A DNA stretch of 51,938 nt from Aeromonas cavernicola (GCF_002795305.1 NZ_PGGC01000109.1:1-51938), one strand, 5' to 3'; numbered from the stretch's first letter, positions 25,512 to 34,709 are shown. Notes: a model not told the origin generated them from the letters alone. Numbers and translations: made by a program.

Positions 25512-25542
25512 GAATGAAGTGACCTCAATGGTCACTTCATTC
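25512..25542 (+). promoter_or_regulatory. Stable intercistronic hairpin after the binding-protein gene
   Basis: GAATGAAGTGACC and GGTCACTTCATTC form a perfect 13-bp stem with a 5-base loop, with no T-run after it. Such stems often protect the mRNA 3' end of the binding-protein gene, giving more binding protein than permease. Confidence 0.7.
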
Positions 25543-25590
25543 ATGAAATAGAGCCTGTGTTACGTCACAAGCTACGTATGAAGGACAAGC

Positions 25591-26565
25591 ATGTTTACAT
25601 TCCTGCTGAAACGGTTTTGTCAGGCCGTGATAGTGATGTTCGTCATCAGCCTGGTCGCCTTTTCCATCCAGGATAACCTGGGGGACCCCTTGCGTGAGCT
25701 GGTCGGACAATCTGTCTCCGAAGCTCAACGTCAGGAATTGCGCGAAAAAATGGGCCTGAATGATCCCTTTTTAGTCAAATACAGCCGTTTTTTGCAAAAT
25801 GCGGTACATGGGGATCTGGGCACCTCTTATTTTTTCAAGCGACCAGCCCTTGAGGTGATCCTCGACAAGCTGGTAGCAACCCTTGAGCTGGTCTTTGCGG
25901 CTGCCTTGATCATCGTTGCCGTTTCGATCCCGCTTGGGGTCTATTCGGCCATCCGTCCGCGCAGCGTTGGCACCAAGTTCATCATGGCTGCCAGCAGTAT
26001 CGGTATTTCGATCCCCGTCTTTTTGACGGCCATCATGCTGATGTATCTCTTCTCGATCCAGCTGGGCTGGCTGCCGGCCTATGGCCGTGGCGAGACCTAC
26101 AACCTGTTGGGTTGGGAGTCGGGCTTCTTCACTTGGGATGGTATCTTGCACCTGATCCTGCCGGCGGTGTCGCTCTCCTCGATCATGCTGCCGCTGTTTA
26201 TCCGATTGGTGCGCTCCGAGATGCTCGAACAGCTCTCCTCGGAATACGTCAAGTTTGCCCGCGCCAAAGGCTTGGACAACAACAAGGTTTACTACAGCCA
26301 TGCCCTCAAGAACACCATGCTGCCGGTGATTACCGTCGGTGGAGTGCAGATTGGCACCATGGTGGCCTACACCATCCTGACCGAAAGCGTATTCCAGTGG
26401 CCGGGTACCGGTTTTCTGTTCCTTGAGGCGATCCACCGGGTTGATACCCCTCTTATCACCGCCTACGTCATCTTTGTGGGACTGATCTTTGTGGTGACCA
26501 ATACCTTGGTCGACCTGCTATATGGGTTGATCAACCCGACCGTTAACCTAACTGCCAAGGGGTAA
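25591..26565 (+). CDS. ABC transporter permease, DppB/OppB type
   Basis: A 324-residue inner-membrane permease with about six transmembrane segments. It begins with MFTFLLKRFCQAVIVMFVIS, as DppB/OppB proteins do, and has the N-terminal LREKMGLNDPFLVKYSRFL region. The ATPase-contact (EAA) loop is SSEYVKFARAKGLDNNKVYYSHALKN (start of that loop near residue 216). An SD (GAAGGA) precedes the ATG. It pairs with the DppC-type permease that begins three bases after its stop. Confidence 0.93.
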   Translation: MFTFLLKRFCQAVIVMFVISLVAFSIQDNLGDPLRELVGQSVSEAQRQELREKMGLNDPFLVKYSRFLQNAVHGDLGTSYFFKRPALEVILDKLVATLELVFAAALIIVAVSIPLGVYSAIRPRSVGTKFIMAASSIGISIPVFLTAIMLMYLFSIQLGWLPAYGRGETYNLLGWESGFFTWDGILHLILPAVSLSSIMLPLFIRLVRSEMLEQLSSEYVKFARAKGLDNNKVYYSHALKNTMLPVITVGGVQIGTMVAYTILTESVFQWPGTGFLFLEAIHRVDTPLITAYVIFVGLIFVVTNTLVDLLYGLINPTVNLTAKG

Positions 26566-26568
26566 CAG

Positions 26569-27510
26569 ATGACTAATGCTGTAACTGCAAGCCCAAGCCG
26601 TTGGGCGCGATTCAAGAACTCTGACATCGTCTACTACTTCCTGCGGGACAAGGTAGCCATGTTCAGTTTTGCGGTGTTCATGGTGTTTGTGCTGGCAGCA
26701 CTGCTGGCGCCTTGGTTGGCCCCGCACAACGTCTATGACCAAACAACCTTCGATCTGATGGATGCCGAGTTACCGCCCTCTTGGCTGGAAGGCGGCGAAG
26801 CGCGTTTCTGGCTCGGCACCGATAACCAGGGCCGCGATATCTGGAGCACCATCCTCTATGGCGCCCGTATCTCGCTCACTATCGGTCTGTTTGCGGTGGC
26901 GCTGCAGCTGGTGATCGGCATCGTCATCGGTCTGATCGCCGGTTATTTCGGCGGGCGTGTCGATAGTCTGCTGATGCGTTTTGCTGATGTGCAGCTGTCG
27001 TTCTCCACCATGATGGTGGCGATCATCATCTCGGCGATCTTTCAGGCAACCTTTGGCTCCGAGTTCTACTCGAAGTTCGCCATCATGATGCTGGTGGTGA
27101 TCATCGGTATCGCCGAGTGGCCGCAATATGCCCGTACCGTGCGGGCCTCGGTGTTGGCGGAGAAGAAGAAAGAGTATGTGGAAGCGGCCAAGGTGATGGG
27201 GTTCCGTGCCCCGCGCATTATGTTCCGCCACATTCTGCCTAACTGCTTGTCACCCATTTTGGTTATCTCCACCGTGCAGGTGGCCAATGCCATCATGAGT
27301 GAGGCCGCACTCTCCTTCTTGGGGCTCGGGATGCCGGTCGATCAGCCGTCATTGGGCTCGCTCATTAGCGTCGGTTTCAACTACATCTTCTCCGGCTCTT
27401 GGTGGATCACCGCCTTCCCAGGCATCTGCCTGGTGGTGCTGGTGCTGGTCATCAACCTGCTGGGGGATTGGCTGCGGGACGTGTTTAACCCCAAGATCTA
27501 TAAAGGTTGA
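26569..27510 (+). CDS. ABC transporter permease, DppC/OppC type
   Basis: A 313-residue permease with an N-terminal OppC_N-type segment (FLRDKVAMFSFAVFMVFVLA), the periplasmic loop with WLGTDNQGRDIWS, and five further membrane segments. The EAA loop is KEYVEAAKVMGFRAPRIM. AAGGGG within the end of the preceding gene serves as SD. It is the last gene of the operon and is followed by a strong terminator 35 bases on. Confidence 0.93.
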   Translation: MTNAVTASPSRWARFKNSDIVYYFLRDKVAMFSFAVFMVFVLAALLAPWLAPHNVYDQTTFDLMDAELPPSWLEGGEARFWLGTDNQGRDIWSTILYGARISLTIGLFAVALQLVIGIVIGLIAGYFGGRVDSLLMRFADVQLSFSTMMVAIIISAIFQATFGSEFYSKFAIMMLVVIIGIAEWPQYARTVRASVLAEKKKEYVEAAKVMGFRAPRIMFRHILPNCLSPILVISTVQVANAIMSEAALSFLGLGMPVDQPSLGSLISVGFNYIFSGSWWITAFPGICLVVLVLVINLLGDWLRDVFNPKIYKG

Positions 27511-27545
27511 TCGGCAAAGAGCCGCCCATCATCTCAGTGATTGAT

Positions 27546-27579
27546 AAACCCCCAAGCGCTGCTTGGGGGTTTATTTTTT
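27546..27579 (+). terminator. Intrinsic terminator of the peptide ABC operon
   Basis: AAACCCCCAAGC (27546-27557), loop GCT, GCTTGGGGGTTT (27561-27572), then a run of T residues. The next 220 bases to the tRNA hold nothing recognisable. Confidence 0.95.
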
Positions 27580-27800
27580 GAGCACCTGATAAGCGATCGA
27601 GCTTGCCGCAGGGGTCATCACGCGGCTGTGCAGCTGTAGGGGAAGGTAACTAGACCGATAGTGTCATTTGCGGGGGGACGAGAGGAGGAGCAGACCATCA
27701 CGATTTTATCCAAGCATCACCTCAACAGCGGCCATGACACCCCAAATGCCAAGTAAGCAAAAGGCGCAGCGGTGAATCACCTGCTGCGCCTTGCTGAATT

Positions 27801-27877
27801 TGGTGGCCCCTGCCCGACTTGAACGGGCGACCAATCGATTATGAGTCGAGTGCTCTAACCAACTGAGCTAAGGGGCC
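27801..27877 (-). tRNA. tRNA-Ile2 (anticodon CAT, lysidine-type)
   Basis: A 77-base tRNA with encoded CCA: acceptor GGCCCCT pairs with AGGGGCC, anticodon CAT at 27843-27841. The body matches E. coli tRNA-Ile2 (ileX), not methionine tRNAs, so C34 should be changed to lysidine by TilS and read AUA codons. Confidence 0.92.
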
Positions 27878-27900
27878 GAAGCGTATGTTTTGCGGCGTGA

Positions 27901-27929
27901 ATTATAGGGCAAGAAAAAACAACAGTCTA
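27901..27929 (-). promoter_or_regulatory. Promoter of tRNA-Ile2
   Basis: On the minus strand, TAGACT, a 17-base spacer and a consensus TATAAT (27906-27901) lie 23 bases before the tRNA. Confidence 0.65.
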
Positions 27930-28218
27930 TAGGTACATCAATCACTTGGCGATACTTTAGCCAGTATGGCAGGAGATAGAGAGCGTGCTTGTTCACTGAT
28001 GATCCCACGGTTTATCGGCCCAGTTTATCATCAGCGTCTCCCTGACCTAGGTGCGTGACTGACGTTTCTTTTGACAAGGATGGGTAGGGCGTTGCAGTCG
28101 GCAGCTCGCTCGTCGATGGCACCATTATATGCTCGGGTAACGTCATGACCGTATGGCAGATGGCGACATTCACGACACCACTACGCCTGCTACCTCATCA
28201 TGAGCAGCCGTACATTGG
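27930..28218. other. Intergenic region between tRNA-Ile2 and pth
   Basis: About 290 bases (the gap between tRNA and pth is about 430 bases in total) with no credible gene or RNA that I can recognise, up to the pth promoter. Confidence 0.5.
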
Positions 28219-28247
28219 TTGAGTGATTGGCACTCGGCGGCTAGAAT
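28219..28247 (+). promoter_or_regulatory. Probable promoter of pth-ychF
   Basis: TTGAGT (28219-28224), a 17-base spacer and TAGAAT (28242-28247) lie 60 bases before the pth GTG. Confidence 0.6.
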
Positions 28248-28306
28248 ATCGCGTCCTATTGCTTTGGGTAGTGTGCCCACGGCAGCTGCGAGCGAAGACA
28301 TCAAGC

Positions 28307-28897
28307 GTGACAAGCGAAATCAAACTGATCGTCGGACTGGGCAACCCCGGCCCGGAATATGCCAAAACCCGCCACAACGCGGGCGCTTGGTATGTGGAGC
28401 AACTGGCCCGCTGGCACAATGTCAGCCTGCGTGAAGAGCCCAAGTTCTTCGGCCATACTGCCCGCATCCTCGTTGAGGGGCAGGATGTGCGGTTGCTCAT
28501 CCCGCACACCTATATGAACCTCTCTGGCAAGGCGGTGGCCGCACTGGCGCGTTTTTATCAGATTGAGCCGGAAGCGATGCTGGTGGCCCATGACGAACTT
28601 GACCTGCCGCCGGGCATCGCCAAATTCAAGCAGGGTGGTGGCCATGGCGGCCACAATGGCCTCAAGGACATCATCGCCAAGATGGGCAACAACAATAACT
28701 TCTTCCGGCTGCGTCTTGGGATCGGCCATCCCGGCAGCAAAGAGTTAGTGGCAGGCTTTGTCCTGACCAAGGCCCCCAGCAGTGAACAGAGCCTGATCGA
28801 CGCCGCGCTGGACGAATCCCTGCGCGCCACCGATATCCTGTTCAAACAAGATATGACCAAGGCCATGAACCGTTTACACAGCTTCAAGGCCGAATAA
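28307..28897 (+). CDS. pth: Peptidyl-tRNA hydrolase
   Basis: Pth frees tRNA from stalled peptidyl-tRNA. The 196-residue protein (E. coli 194) has the catalytic H23 in TRHNAGAWY, the substrate loop [12 protein letters not shown], and the D in [11 protein letters not shown], with [13 protein letters not shown] and [11 protein letters not shown] chose GTG at 28307 by alignment with E. coli (MTIKLIVGL); in-frame codons upstream would lengthen the protein with non-conserved sequence that overlaps the promoter. No strong SD is visible. ychF follows after 61 bases, the usual order. Confidence 0.95.
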   Translation: MTSEIKLIVGLGNPGPEYAKTRHNAGAWYVEQLARWHNVSLREEPKFFGHTARILVEGQDVRLLIPHTYMNLSGKAVAALARFYQIEPEAMLVAHDELDLPPGIAKFKQGGGHGGHNGLKDIIAKMGNNNNFFRLRLGIGHPGSKELVAGFVLTKAPSSEQSLIDAALDESLRATDILFKQDMTKAMNRLHSFKAE

Positions 28898-28958
28898 AGC
28901 ATGACATGGGCCGCCTGCGGGCGACCCTCAATAGCATCCATCAATAAGGTAACAATCC

Positions 28959-30050
28959 ATGGGTTTTAAATGCGGTATCGTGGGCCTGCCCAATGTAGGC
29001 AAATCCACCCTGTTCAACGCGCTGACCAAGGCCGGTATCGAAGCCGCCAACTTCCCGTTCTGCACCATCGAGCCGAACACTGGTGTGGTGCCGATGCCGG
29101 ATCCCCGCCTCGATCAGCTGGCGGCCATCATCAATCCGCAGCGCGTTGTACCGACCACCATGGAATTCGTCGACATCGCAGGTCTGGTTGCTGGTGCCTC
29201 CAAGGGTGAAGGTCTGGGCAACCAGTTCCTGGCCAATATCCGTGAAACCGAGGCGATCGGCCACGTGGTGCGCTGCTTCGACGACGAGAACATCATTCAC
29301 GTTGCCGGCAAGGTCTCCCCTGCGGATGATATCGAAGTGATCAACACTGAACTGGCCCTGTCGGATCTGGATGCCTGCGAGCGTGCTATTCACCGCCAGT
29401 CCAAGCGCGCCAAAGGCGGCGACAAGGATGCCAAGCTGGAAGTGGAGGTGCTGGAGAAGGTCAAGGTCGCATTGGAAAACGGCCAGATGATCCGTGGTCT
29501 GAAGCTTGAGAAAGACGAGCTGGCCGCCGTGAGCCACCTCAACTTCTTAACCCTGAAACCCACCATGTATATCGCCAACGTGGCGGAAGATGGCTTCGAG
29601 AACAACCTTTATCTGGACAAGGTGCGCGAGATTGCTGCCGCCGAGAACGCGGTCGTGGTGGTGGTCTGCTGCGCCATCGAAGCGGACATCGCTGAGCTGG
29701 ACGATGAAGATCGCGCTGAGTTCATGGCTGATCTGGGTATCGAAGAGCCGGGCCTGAACCGTGTTATTCGCTCCGGTTATGAGCTGCTCAATCTGCAGAC
29801 CTACTTCACCGCCGGCGTGAAAGAGGTGCGTGCCTGGACTATCCCGGTTGGAGCCACTGCCCCGCAAGCGGCTGGCAAGATCCACACTGACTTTGAAAAA
29901 GGCTTTATTCGCGCCCAAACCATCGCCTTTGACGACTTTATTACCTACAAGGGTGAGCAAGGCGCCAAGGAAGCGGGCAAGATGCGTGCGGAAGGGAAAG
30001 AGTACATCGTCAAAGATGGCGATATCATGAACTTCCTGTTCAACGTCTAA
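28959..30050 (+). CDS. ychF: Redox-sensitive ribosome-binding ATPase YchF
   Basis: A 363-residue Obg-family P-loop protein, identical in length to E. coli YchF. It has G1 GLPNVGKST (9-17), a coiled-coil region at about 130-200, and TGS domain at the C-terminus (about 280-363). The base-specificity motif reads NVAE instead of NKxD, in keeping with the known preference of YchF/Ola1 for ATP over GTP. It binds ribosomes and responds to oxidative conditions. It is cotranscribed with pth and followed by a terminator. Confidence 0.96.
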   Translation: MGFKCGIVGLPNVGKSTLFNALTKAGIEAANFPFCTIEPNTGVVPMPDPRLDQLAAIINPQRVVPTTMEFVDIAGLVAGASKGEGLGNQFLANIRETEAIGHVVRCFDDENIIHVAGKVSPADDIEVINTELALSDLDACERAIHRQSKRAKGGDKDAKLEVEVLEKVKVALENGQMIRGLKLEKDELAAVSHLNFLTLKPTMYIANVAEDGFENNLYLDKVREIAAAENAVVVVVCCAIEADIAELDDEDRAEFMADLGIEEPGLNRVIRSGYELLNLQTYFTAGVKEVRAWTIPVGATAPQAAGKIHTDFEKGFIRAQTIAFDDFITYKGEQGAKEAGKMRAEGKEYIVKDGDIMNFLFNV

Positions 30051-30059
30051 TCCCATGCC

Positions 30060-30086
30060 AGGCCAGCATTTGCTGGCCTGTTTTTT
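30060..30086 (+). terminator. Intrinsic terminator after ychF
   Basis: AGGCCAGCA (30060-30068) and TGCTGGCCT (30071-30079) form a stem with two-base loop, followed by six T residues. Confidence 0.9.
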
Positions 30087-30210
30087 ATTTGTTATTGCCC
30101 GTGCAATCATGGCCATGTCTTAAAAAAAACCAGATTGTTGGCCTTTTGCGCAACAGAGGCCAATATCTGGTCAAACGCACTCAAATTGCGTTTTTCTGGC
30201 AAAAAAAGGG

Positions 30211-30239
30211 TTGACGCCCTAGAGCCAGATACGCATAAT
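30211..30239 (+). promoter_or_regulatory. Promoter of the tRNA-Met-Gln-Leu operon
   Basis: TTGACG (30211-30216), a 17-base spacer and CATAAT (30234-30239), followed by a GC-rich discriminator (CGGCCCGC) as in stringently controlled stable-RNA promoters. An imperfect inverted repeat with arms CCAGAT/TTGGCC lies just upstream at 30130-30170; its role is unknown. Confidence 0.75.
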
Positions 30240-30283
30240 TCGGCCCGCACAGTGACGAAGCAACTCCTCACTGGACGCAAGTT

Positions 30284-30360
30284 GGCTATGTAGCTCAGTT
30301 GGTTAGAGCATCGCACTCATAATGCGGGGGTCACAGGTTCGAATCCCGTCATAGCCACCA
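30284..30360 (+). tRNA. tRNA-Met (elongator, anticodon CAT)
   Basis: A 77-base tRNA with CCA end: acceptor GGCTATG pairs with CATAGCC, anticodon CAT at 30318-30320. Close to E. coli metT, so elongator type. Confidence 0.95.
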
Positions 30361-30369
30361 TTTAGTTGT

Positions 30370-30444
30370 TGGGGCATCGCCAAGCGGTAAGGCAGCGGGT
30401 TTTGATCTCGCCATACCTAGGTTCGAATCCTAGTGCCCCAGCCA
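30370..30444 (+). tRNA. tRNA-Gln (anticodon TTG)
   Basis: A 75-base tRNA starting TGGGGCA and ending TGCCCCAGCCA, anticodon TTG at 30402-30404 in loop TTTTGAT. It lies nine bases after tRNA-Met, as in the metT-glnU type operon. Confidence 0.95.
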
Positions 30445-30537
30445 TATTTAGACCGTGGTTATCGTGATGTGCGGTCGAGCGTTTTAGTGATGTTGATAGT
30501 CAGACATCGTTAAAATCGCGAGTAGGATTGAAAATTT

Positions 30538-30621
30538 GCGGAAGTGGCGAAATTGGTAGACGCACCAGATTTAGGTTCTGGCGCCCTAGGCGTGAGAGTT
30601 CGAGTCTCTCCTTCCGCACCA
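30538..30621 (+). tRNA. tRNA-Leu (anticodon TAG)
   Basis: An 84-base class II tRNA with long variable arm: acceptor GCGGAAG pairs with CTTCCGC, anticodon TAG at 30572-30574, CCA encoded. It is 93 bases after tRNA-Gln and is followed by a terminator, so it is probably the end of the operon. Confidence 0.95.
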
Positions 30622-30628
30622 TTAAACT

Positions 30629-30658
30629 AAAAAGACCAGCATTAGCTGGTCTTTTTTT
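30629..30658. terminator. Bidirectional terminator between tRNA-Leu and the MATE gene
   Basis: AGACCAGC (30633-30640), loop ATTA, GCTGGTCT (30645-30652), with A-run before and T-run after, serving both converging transcripts. Confidence 0.93.
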
Positions 30659-30685
30659 ATGTTGATGATTTGGGATTGACTTAAG

Positions 30686-32023
30686 TCAGCCTTTCCCTCT
30701 GTGTAATGCGGCTTCTTGCCGCATCGCTTGCCACATCAGCAGTACCAACAGTGTGCTGCAAGTGGGGAGTGCTAACCAGACTCCGGCAACGCCCCACAAT
30801 GTCGAAAATCCCCACAAAAATCCGCCAATAAAGACCAGTTTCCCTCCAGTGAGTAAGGAGGCAATACGAGCGCGATTGATGGCTTGGAAGTAGGTTGCCC
30901 CGACGAGTAATAACCCTTCCATCGGTAATCCCCAGAAGTAGAGCCAGATCCCCAGCGTTGCGACAGGCAGTAAGGCAGGATTGTCACCGGCAAACAGATA
31001 GACGGCCGCTTCAGGCCATATATAGAGTGGGACCATGCCACACAGGGCGATCACCAAGGTGATCCCCAGTGCTAGATTGCGAATCCGCATCACCCGTTGC
31101 CAGTGACCCGCCCCAGCGTTGTAGCTGGCGATCGGCTGGATACCCATGGCGATGCCTTCAAAGATGAGATAGAAGAATGCTTCGGTATAGCTGAGCACGC
31201 CATAGGCGGCGATATGTAATGAGCTGCCAACAACGAGCAGTGCTTTATTGTGCAGGGCAAGTACCACCGATAAATAGAGGTACATGAGTAAGCTGGAAGT
31301 ACCGAGCCGCGTCATTTCGAGCATGAGTTGCCAATTGGGGAATAATGTGTCCCAACCAATCCGTAACGTGCTGCGGGGGGTAAAGAAATGCCATAAACAG
31401 AGACTGCCAGTCACGGCTTGGGACAACATGGTCGCGGTCGCCACCCCTGCTAAGCCAAACGGAAAAACAACCATCAGTAGATAATCGAGCCCAACATTAA
31501 TCAGCCCTCCTAGCACCATAATGATGGTCACAAAACCGGGCCGGCCATCGTTGCGCAGCAATGAGCTGAATGTCATTGAAAGTATTGCAAAGAAACCAAG
31601 CCACGCATAAGCCTGGAGATAGGCCAGCCCTGCGCTAAAGATCTCACCTTCCGCGCCCATCCAAGCCAACATGGCTTCGCCATAGTAGATCCCGAGACTG
31701 CTCAGCACGAGGGAGCTGAGGAGCACCATCACGAGGGCATTACCGACGATATGGCGGGCTTTGGTGTGTTCGTTCTTACCCAGATAAAAAGAGACCAGTG
31801 CAGAGGCCCCCATGCCGATCAATGCTCCTACGGCATAAAGCACGGCGCAGATAGGGTAGGCAAGCATCAGGCCCGCCAAGCCATCTTGCCCCAGCAGATG
31901 GCCGACAAAGATGCCATCGATCGTGACATAGATACCTGTGACTAACATGGCGGCTACTGTCGGTGTGACATAGCGTAAAAACAGGCGGGAAAGCGGGGCT
32001 TGCCCCAAATCAGTAACAGACAT
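30686..32023 (-). CDS. MATE-family multidrug efflux transporter
   Basis: A 445-residue membrane protein with about 12 transmembrane segments in two similar halves, of the MepA/DinF branch of MATE exporters (Na+ or H+ coupled). Typical features are the first helix region RLFLRYVTPTVAAMLVTGIYVTIDGIFVG (starting near residue 14), GMGASALVSFYLG, LLRNDGRPG, and GVATATMLSQ at the end of the first half, and EGIAMGIQPIASYN in the second. The ATG at 32023 (MSVTDLGQ) is preferred to a longer in-frame start upstream. Substrates cannot be told. It is monocistronic and divergent from ung. Confidence 0.88.
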   Translation of the reverse strand: MSVTDLGQAPLSRLFLRYVTPTVAAMLVTGIYVTIDGIFVGHLLGQDGLAGLMLAYPICAVLYAVGALIGMGASALVSFYLGKNEHTKARHIVGNALVMVLLSSLVLSSLGIYYGEAMLAWMGAEGEIFSAGLAYLQAYAWLGFFAILSMTFSSLLRNDGRPGFVTIIMVLGGLINVGLDYLLMVVFPFGLAGVATATMLSQAVTGSLCLWHFFTPRSTLRIGWDTLFPNWQLMLEMTRLGTSSLLMYLYLSVVLALHNKALLVVGSSLHIAAYGVLSYTEAFFYLIFEGIAMGIQPIASYNAGAGHWQRVMRIRNLALGITLVIALCGMVPLYIWPEAAVYLFAGDNPALLPVATLGIWLYFWGLPMEGLLLVGATYFQAINRARIASLLTGGKLVFIGGFLWGFSTLWGVAGVWLALPTCSTLLVLLMWQAMRQEAALHRGKG

Positions 32024-32313
32024 ACAACGCTCTCGAACAGCAGGGCCGGAATAATAGGTTCTCTTGGTGCTCAGGAGCAAGCAAGATTACGGTCACTACA
32101 TCGCCCATCCTGTGAATCGTCGGGTGATGCTGTATCGTCCAGTATGGGTCAGCGCCTTGTTGTCACCATGGCCCAAGAGATAGCCTGATAACCCCCGCCT
32201 AAACTGCCCGCATGAATGAGCTGCCTCTGGTGACGACCAAAGGGAAAGCACCATGTTATGTGCACCTGATATTCGCTCTGTGTTGGCTCAATCACGCCGT
32301 CAATCGGCGGTGG
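32024..32313. other. Intergenic region between the MATE gene and ung
   Basis: About 290 bases with no supported gene. A 57-codon ORF from 32212 on the plus strand has no recognisable features and overlaps the ung promoter and start, so I do not call it. Confidence 0.4.
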
Positions 32314-32342
32314 TTGCGTCTTGTTAGCTGGCCCCCTATCCT
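32314..32342 (+). promoter_or_regulatory. Possible promoter of ung
   Basis: TTGCGT (32314-32319), 17 bases, TATCCT (32337-32342), 33 bases before the GTG start. Confidence 0.45.
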
Positions 32343-32375
32343 GAGCGCTTTACCTTGGCCAGTGAGGATTTTGCA

Positions 32376-33044
32376 GTGCTAAATTGGAGTGATGTTATTG
32401 GTTCTGAAAAAGAGAAAGACTACTTCAAAAGTACATTGTCTGCCGTCAGAGCTGAGCGGGAGGCGGGCAAGATAATCTATCCCCCCGCGAGTGACGTATT
32501 CAACGCATTCAAGTTAACCGAGTTAAATCAGGTGAAGGTCGTCATCCTGGGTCAGGACCCATATCATGGCCCGCATCAGGCCCATGGCCTCTGTTTTTCT
32601 GTTTTACCCGGCGTTCGAACGCCACCTTCACTGGTCAATATTTATAAAGAGATGCAACGGGACCTCCCTGGGTTTGTCACCCCCAATCATGGTTTTCTTG
32701 AATCGTGGGCCAAGCAGGGCGTGCTGTTGCTTAACACGGTTTTGACTGTACAGGCAGGCATGGCGCACTCTCATGCTCATTTGGGCTGGGAAACCTTTAC
32801 CGACCGAGTGATTGAACAAATTAATATCAGTTGCCAAGGTGTTGTATTTCTACTGTGGGGCGCGCATGCCCAGAAAAAAGGGCGTTTTATTGATCGTCAG
32901 CGCCATTATGTGTTGACCGCCCCTCACCCCAGCCCACTCTCCGCCCACCGAGGTTTTATTGGGTGCGGCCATTTTTCTGAAGCTAATCGGCTATTGGCAC
33001 AACAAAACCAAGTTGAGATCGACTGGAAGTCAGTCTGCTATTGA
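32376..33044 (+). CDS. ung: Uracil-DNA glycosylase
   Basis: Ung removes uracil from DNA as the first step of base excision repair. The 222-residue protein has the catalytic D61 in GQDPYHGP, the uracil pocket region [10 protein letters not shown], and the catalytic His in [11 protein letters not shown] chose GTG at 32376 (MLNWSDV) because GAGGA lies seven bases upstream and the N-terminus then aligns with E. coli (229 aa); TTG at 32355 is the alternative. Monocistronic by the 76-base gap and the distinct next gene. Confidence 0.95.
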   Translation: MLNWSDVIGSEKEKDYFKSTLSAVRAEREAGKIIYPPASDVFNAFKLTELNQVKVVILGQDPYHGPHQAHGLCFSVLPGVRTPPSLVNIYKEMQRDLPGFVTPNHGFLESWAKQGVLLLNTVLTVQAGMAHSHAHLGWETFTDRVIEQINISCQGVVFLLWGAHAQKKGRFIDRQRHYVLTAPHPSPLSAHRGFIGCGHFSEANRLLAQQNQVEIDWKSVCY

Positions 33045-33120
33045 TCCAGTACAATATTTGCCCTGCAGATAACGGTATGCTCAGGTAATTGACGGTTTCA
33101 TTAAGTGCCAAGGAGTGCAT

Positions 33121-33678
33121 ATGTTATCGAGCTTGCATGAGGATCATCTCAATATCACCCGGCTGCTGGCCTTGCTTAAGCATAAGTTAGCCGCTATTCG
33201 CACTGAAAAAACCATCAGTTACTTTTTGGTGCGCGATGTCATCAATTATCTGCGCGACGTATCTGACAAGCATCATCACCCCAAGGAAGATCTCATCTAT
33301 GAGCACTATCTGAAATACCGAGTCGTCGAAGGGGAGATCGCTAATCGGCTGCATCAAGAGCATGCCACGTTATTGGAAGCTGGGGCTGAACTCAAAGGGA
33401 TGGTCGAGGTGATTTTGCTCGATGCCGTGATCCCGCTTGAGCAATTTACCGCTAAGTTGGAGCGCTTTATCGCGCTGCAAGAAAGTCACATGAATTATGA
33501 AGAGGGCGTTATTTTTCCACTGTTACGCAGCGCCTTAACAGAGGATGACTGGCGTTATCTGGAGCAACATTGGCACCATAAATCCATGGATGACCCGCTG
33601 TTTGGTGGGCAAATTAGCCAACATTATCAAGCACTCGCTAACCGACTCTCCCTACCACACGTTTCTGAGGTCGCTTAA
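33121..33678 (+). CDS. Hemerythrin-like (HHE) domain protein
   Basis: A 185-residue helical protein. The HHE pattern is visible: H8 and H11 in LHEDH, the cluster KHHHPKEDLIYEH, RLHQEHATLL, and ESHMNYEEGVIFP near residue 130. These His and Glu residues would hold a di-iron site. Relatives sense or bind oxygen or NO, or repair iron-sulfur clusters. ATG 33121 is chosen, with AAGGAG five bases before; a GTG two codons upstream is also in frame. Not clearly in an operon. Confidence 0.85.
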   Translation: MLSSLHEDHLNITRLLALLKHKLAAIRTEKTISYFLVRDVINYLRDVSDKHHHPKEDLIYEHYLKYRVVEGEIANRLHQEHATLLEAGAELKGMVEVILLDAVIPLEQFTAKLERFIALQESHMNYEEGVIFPLLRSALTEDDWRYLEQHWHHKSMDDPLFGGQISQHYQALANRLSLPHVSEVA

Positions 33679-34158
33679 AGGGCCATCATATTTGGCCGGA
33701 TGCCGTGGCGAACCGCCACGGGGTCTGCTACCAACAGGTGGCATGTGTGATTGGCAGCCTGCCAGCCAAGTTATTTCGGTTTACCTGCGACCTTCGCCAC
33801 CTTCTGCCTTGCCGCAATCACCGTGACATGAGCGCGGATCATTTTTCCTCAGCAAGGATCAGGGTCGTCCTGACCGATAGGCGTGTTTGTGATGGCGCCA
33901 TGGGTGACCACCTTCACTATGCCACTACAGCCCATCACGCCTGCAGGGATAGACCCTCAGTGCTAGGCCAAGGATCTGGATTTGGCAAGTTCCTTTTGTA
34001 TCTCATTTATGATATCGCCCAGTAAATATGTAGTTAACTTACTAGATTTGATAAATAAAAGATGTAGAATTTATCCATCTTATCGACTCATTAATTGTTG
34101 GTTTTTTTGATTATGCTCAATGATTTAATCAAAAAAACACGGTGAAATTTAGGTTTTA
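33679..34158. other. Intergenic region downstream of the hemerythrin gene
   Basis: About 480 bases without a gene. A GC-rich hairpin, CCGTGGCG (33703-33710) with CGCCACGG (33714-33721), lies 25 bases after the stop, but no T-run follows. The DNA turns AT-rich from about 34020 towards the grcA promoter. Confidence 0.5.
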
Positions 34159-34172
34159 TTGATTTGGGTCAA
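34159..34172 (+). promoter_or_regulatory. FNR box in the grcA promoter
   Basis: TTGATTTGGGTCAA matches the FNR consensus TTGAT-N4-ATCAA at 9 of 10 positions. A TATACA -10-like element at 34196-34201 places the site at about -42 relative to a start near 34208, the position of a class II activated promoter. It fits the known anaerobic induction of grcA (yfiD) in E. coli. Confidence 0.8.
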
Positions 34173-34328
34173 TTTTTGTAACTTGATCATCATGGTATAC
34201 ATGAACTCAGCAAAATAAAGGTGTAAGGCAAGCCCCTCTTAAGTCAGCTGAGTATCAACACGGTAACTTAAATACAGCAGGGTAATTTCCTTACAGTCGA
34301 GTCTGTTGTCCTATCGAGGAGCCCTACC

Positions 34329-34709
34329 ATGATTAAAGGCATTCAAATTACGCAAGCCGAACATAGCACCCTGTTGAACTCTTTCTGGCTGCTGGATGAA
34401 GAGAAGCAACAAGCTCGCTGCATTTGTGTCAAAGGCGATCTATTTTCTGCTGATCAAGAAGTCCCATTGGCTGACCTCGGGCAGTTCGAATACCGTGAAT
34501 TACCGGTGCAAACTGAGCCTGTTGTCGAAGGTGGCCAACACCTCAATGTGAACGTACTGCGCCGTGAGACCCTGGAAGATGCCATCGCCAATCCAGAAAA
34601 ATATCCGCAGTTGACCATCCGTGTTTCTGGCTATGCGGTGCGCTTCAATGCACTGACCCCAGAGCAGCAGCGTGATGTTGTCACTCGTACCTTCACACAA
34701 AGCCTCTAA
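34329..34709 (+). CDS. grcA: Autonomous glycyl radical cofactor GrcA (YfiD)
   Basis: GrcA is a spare glycyl-radical domain that restores pyruvate formate-lyase cut by oxygen. The 126-residue protein (E. coli 127) matches throughout, including LLNSFWLLD near the N-terminus, [18 protein letters not shown], and the glycyl radical motif RVSGYAVRF with G101. The ATG has GAGGAG upstream. It is monocistronic, with a long 5' leader of about 120 bases after the FNR-controlled promoter and a strong terminator. Confidence 0.97.
   Translation: MIKGIQITQAEHSTLLNSFWLLDEEKQQARCICVKGDLFSADQEVPLADLGQFEYRELPVQTEPVVEGGQHLNVNVLRRETLEDAIANPEKYPQLTIRVSGYAVRFNALTPEQQRDVVTRTFTQSL

Noticed and set aside
32212-32382. 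57-codon ORF beginning MNELPLVTTKG before ung
   Set aside because: Overlaps the ung promoter and start, contains no conserved features, and has no clear SD.
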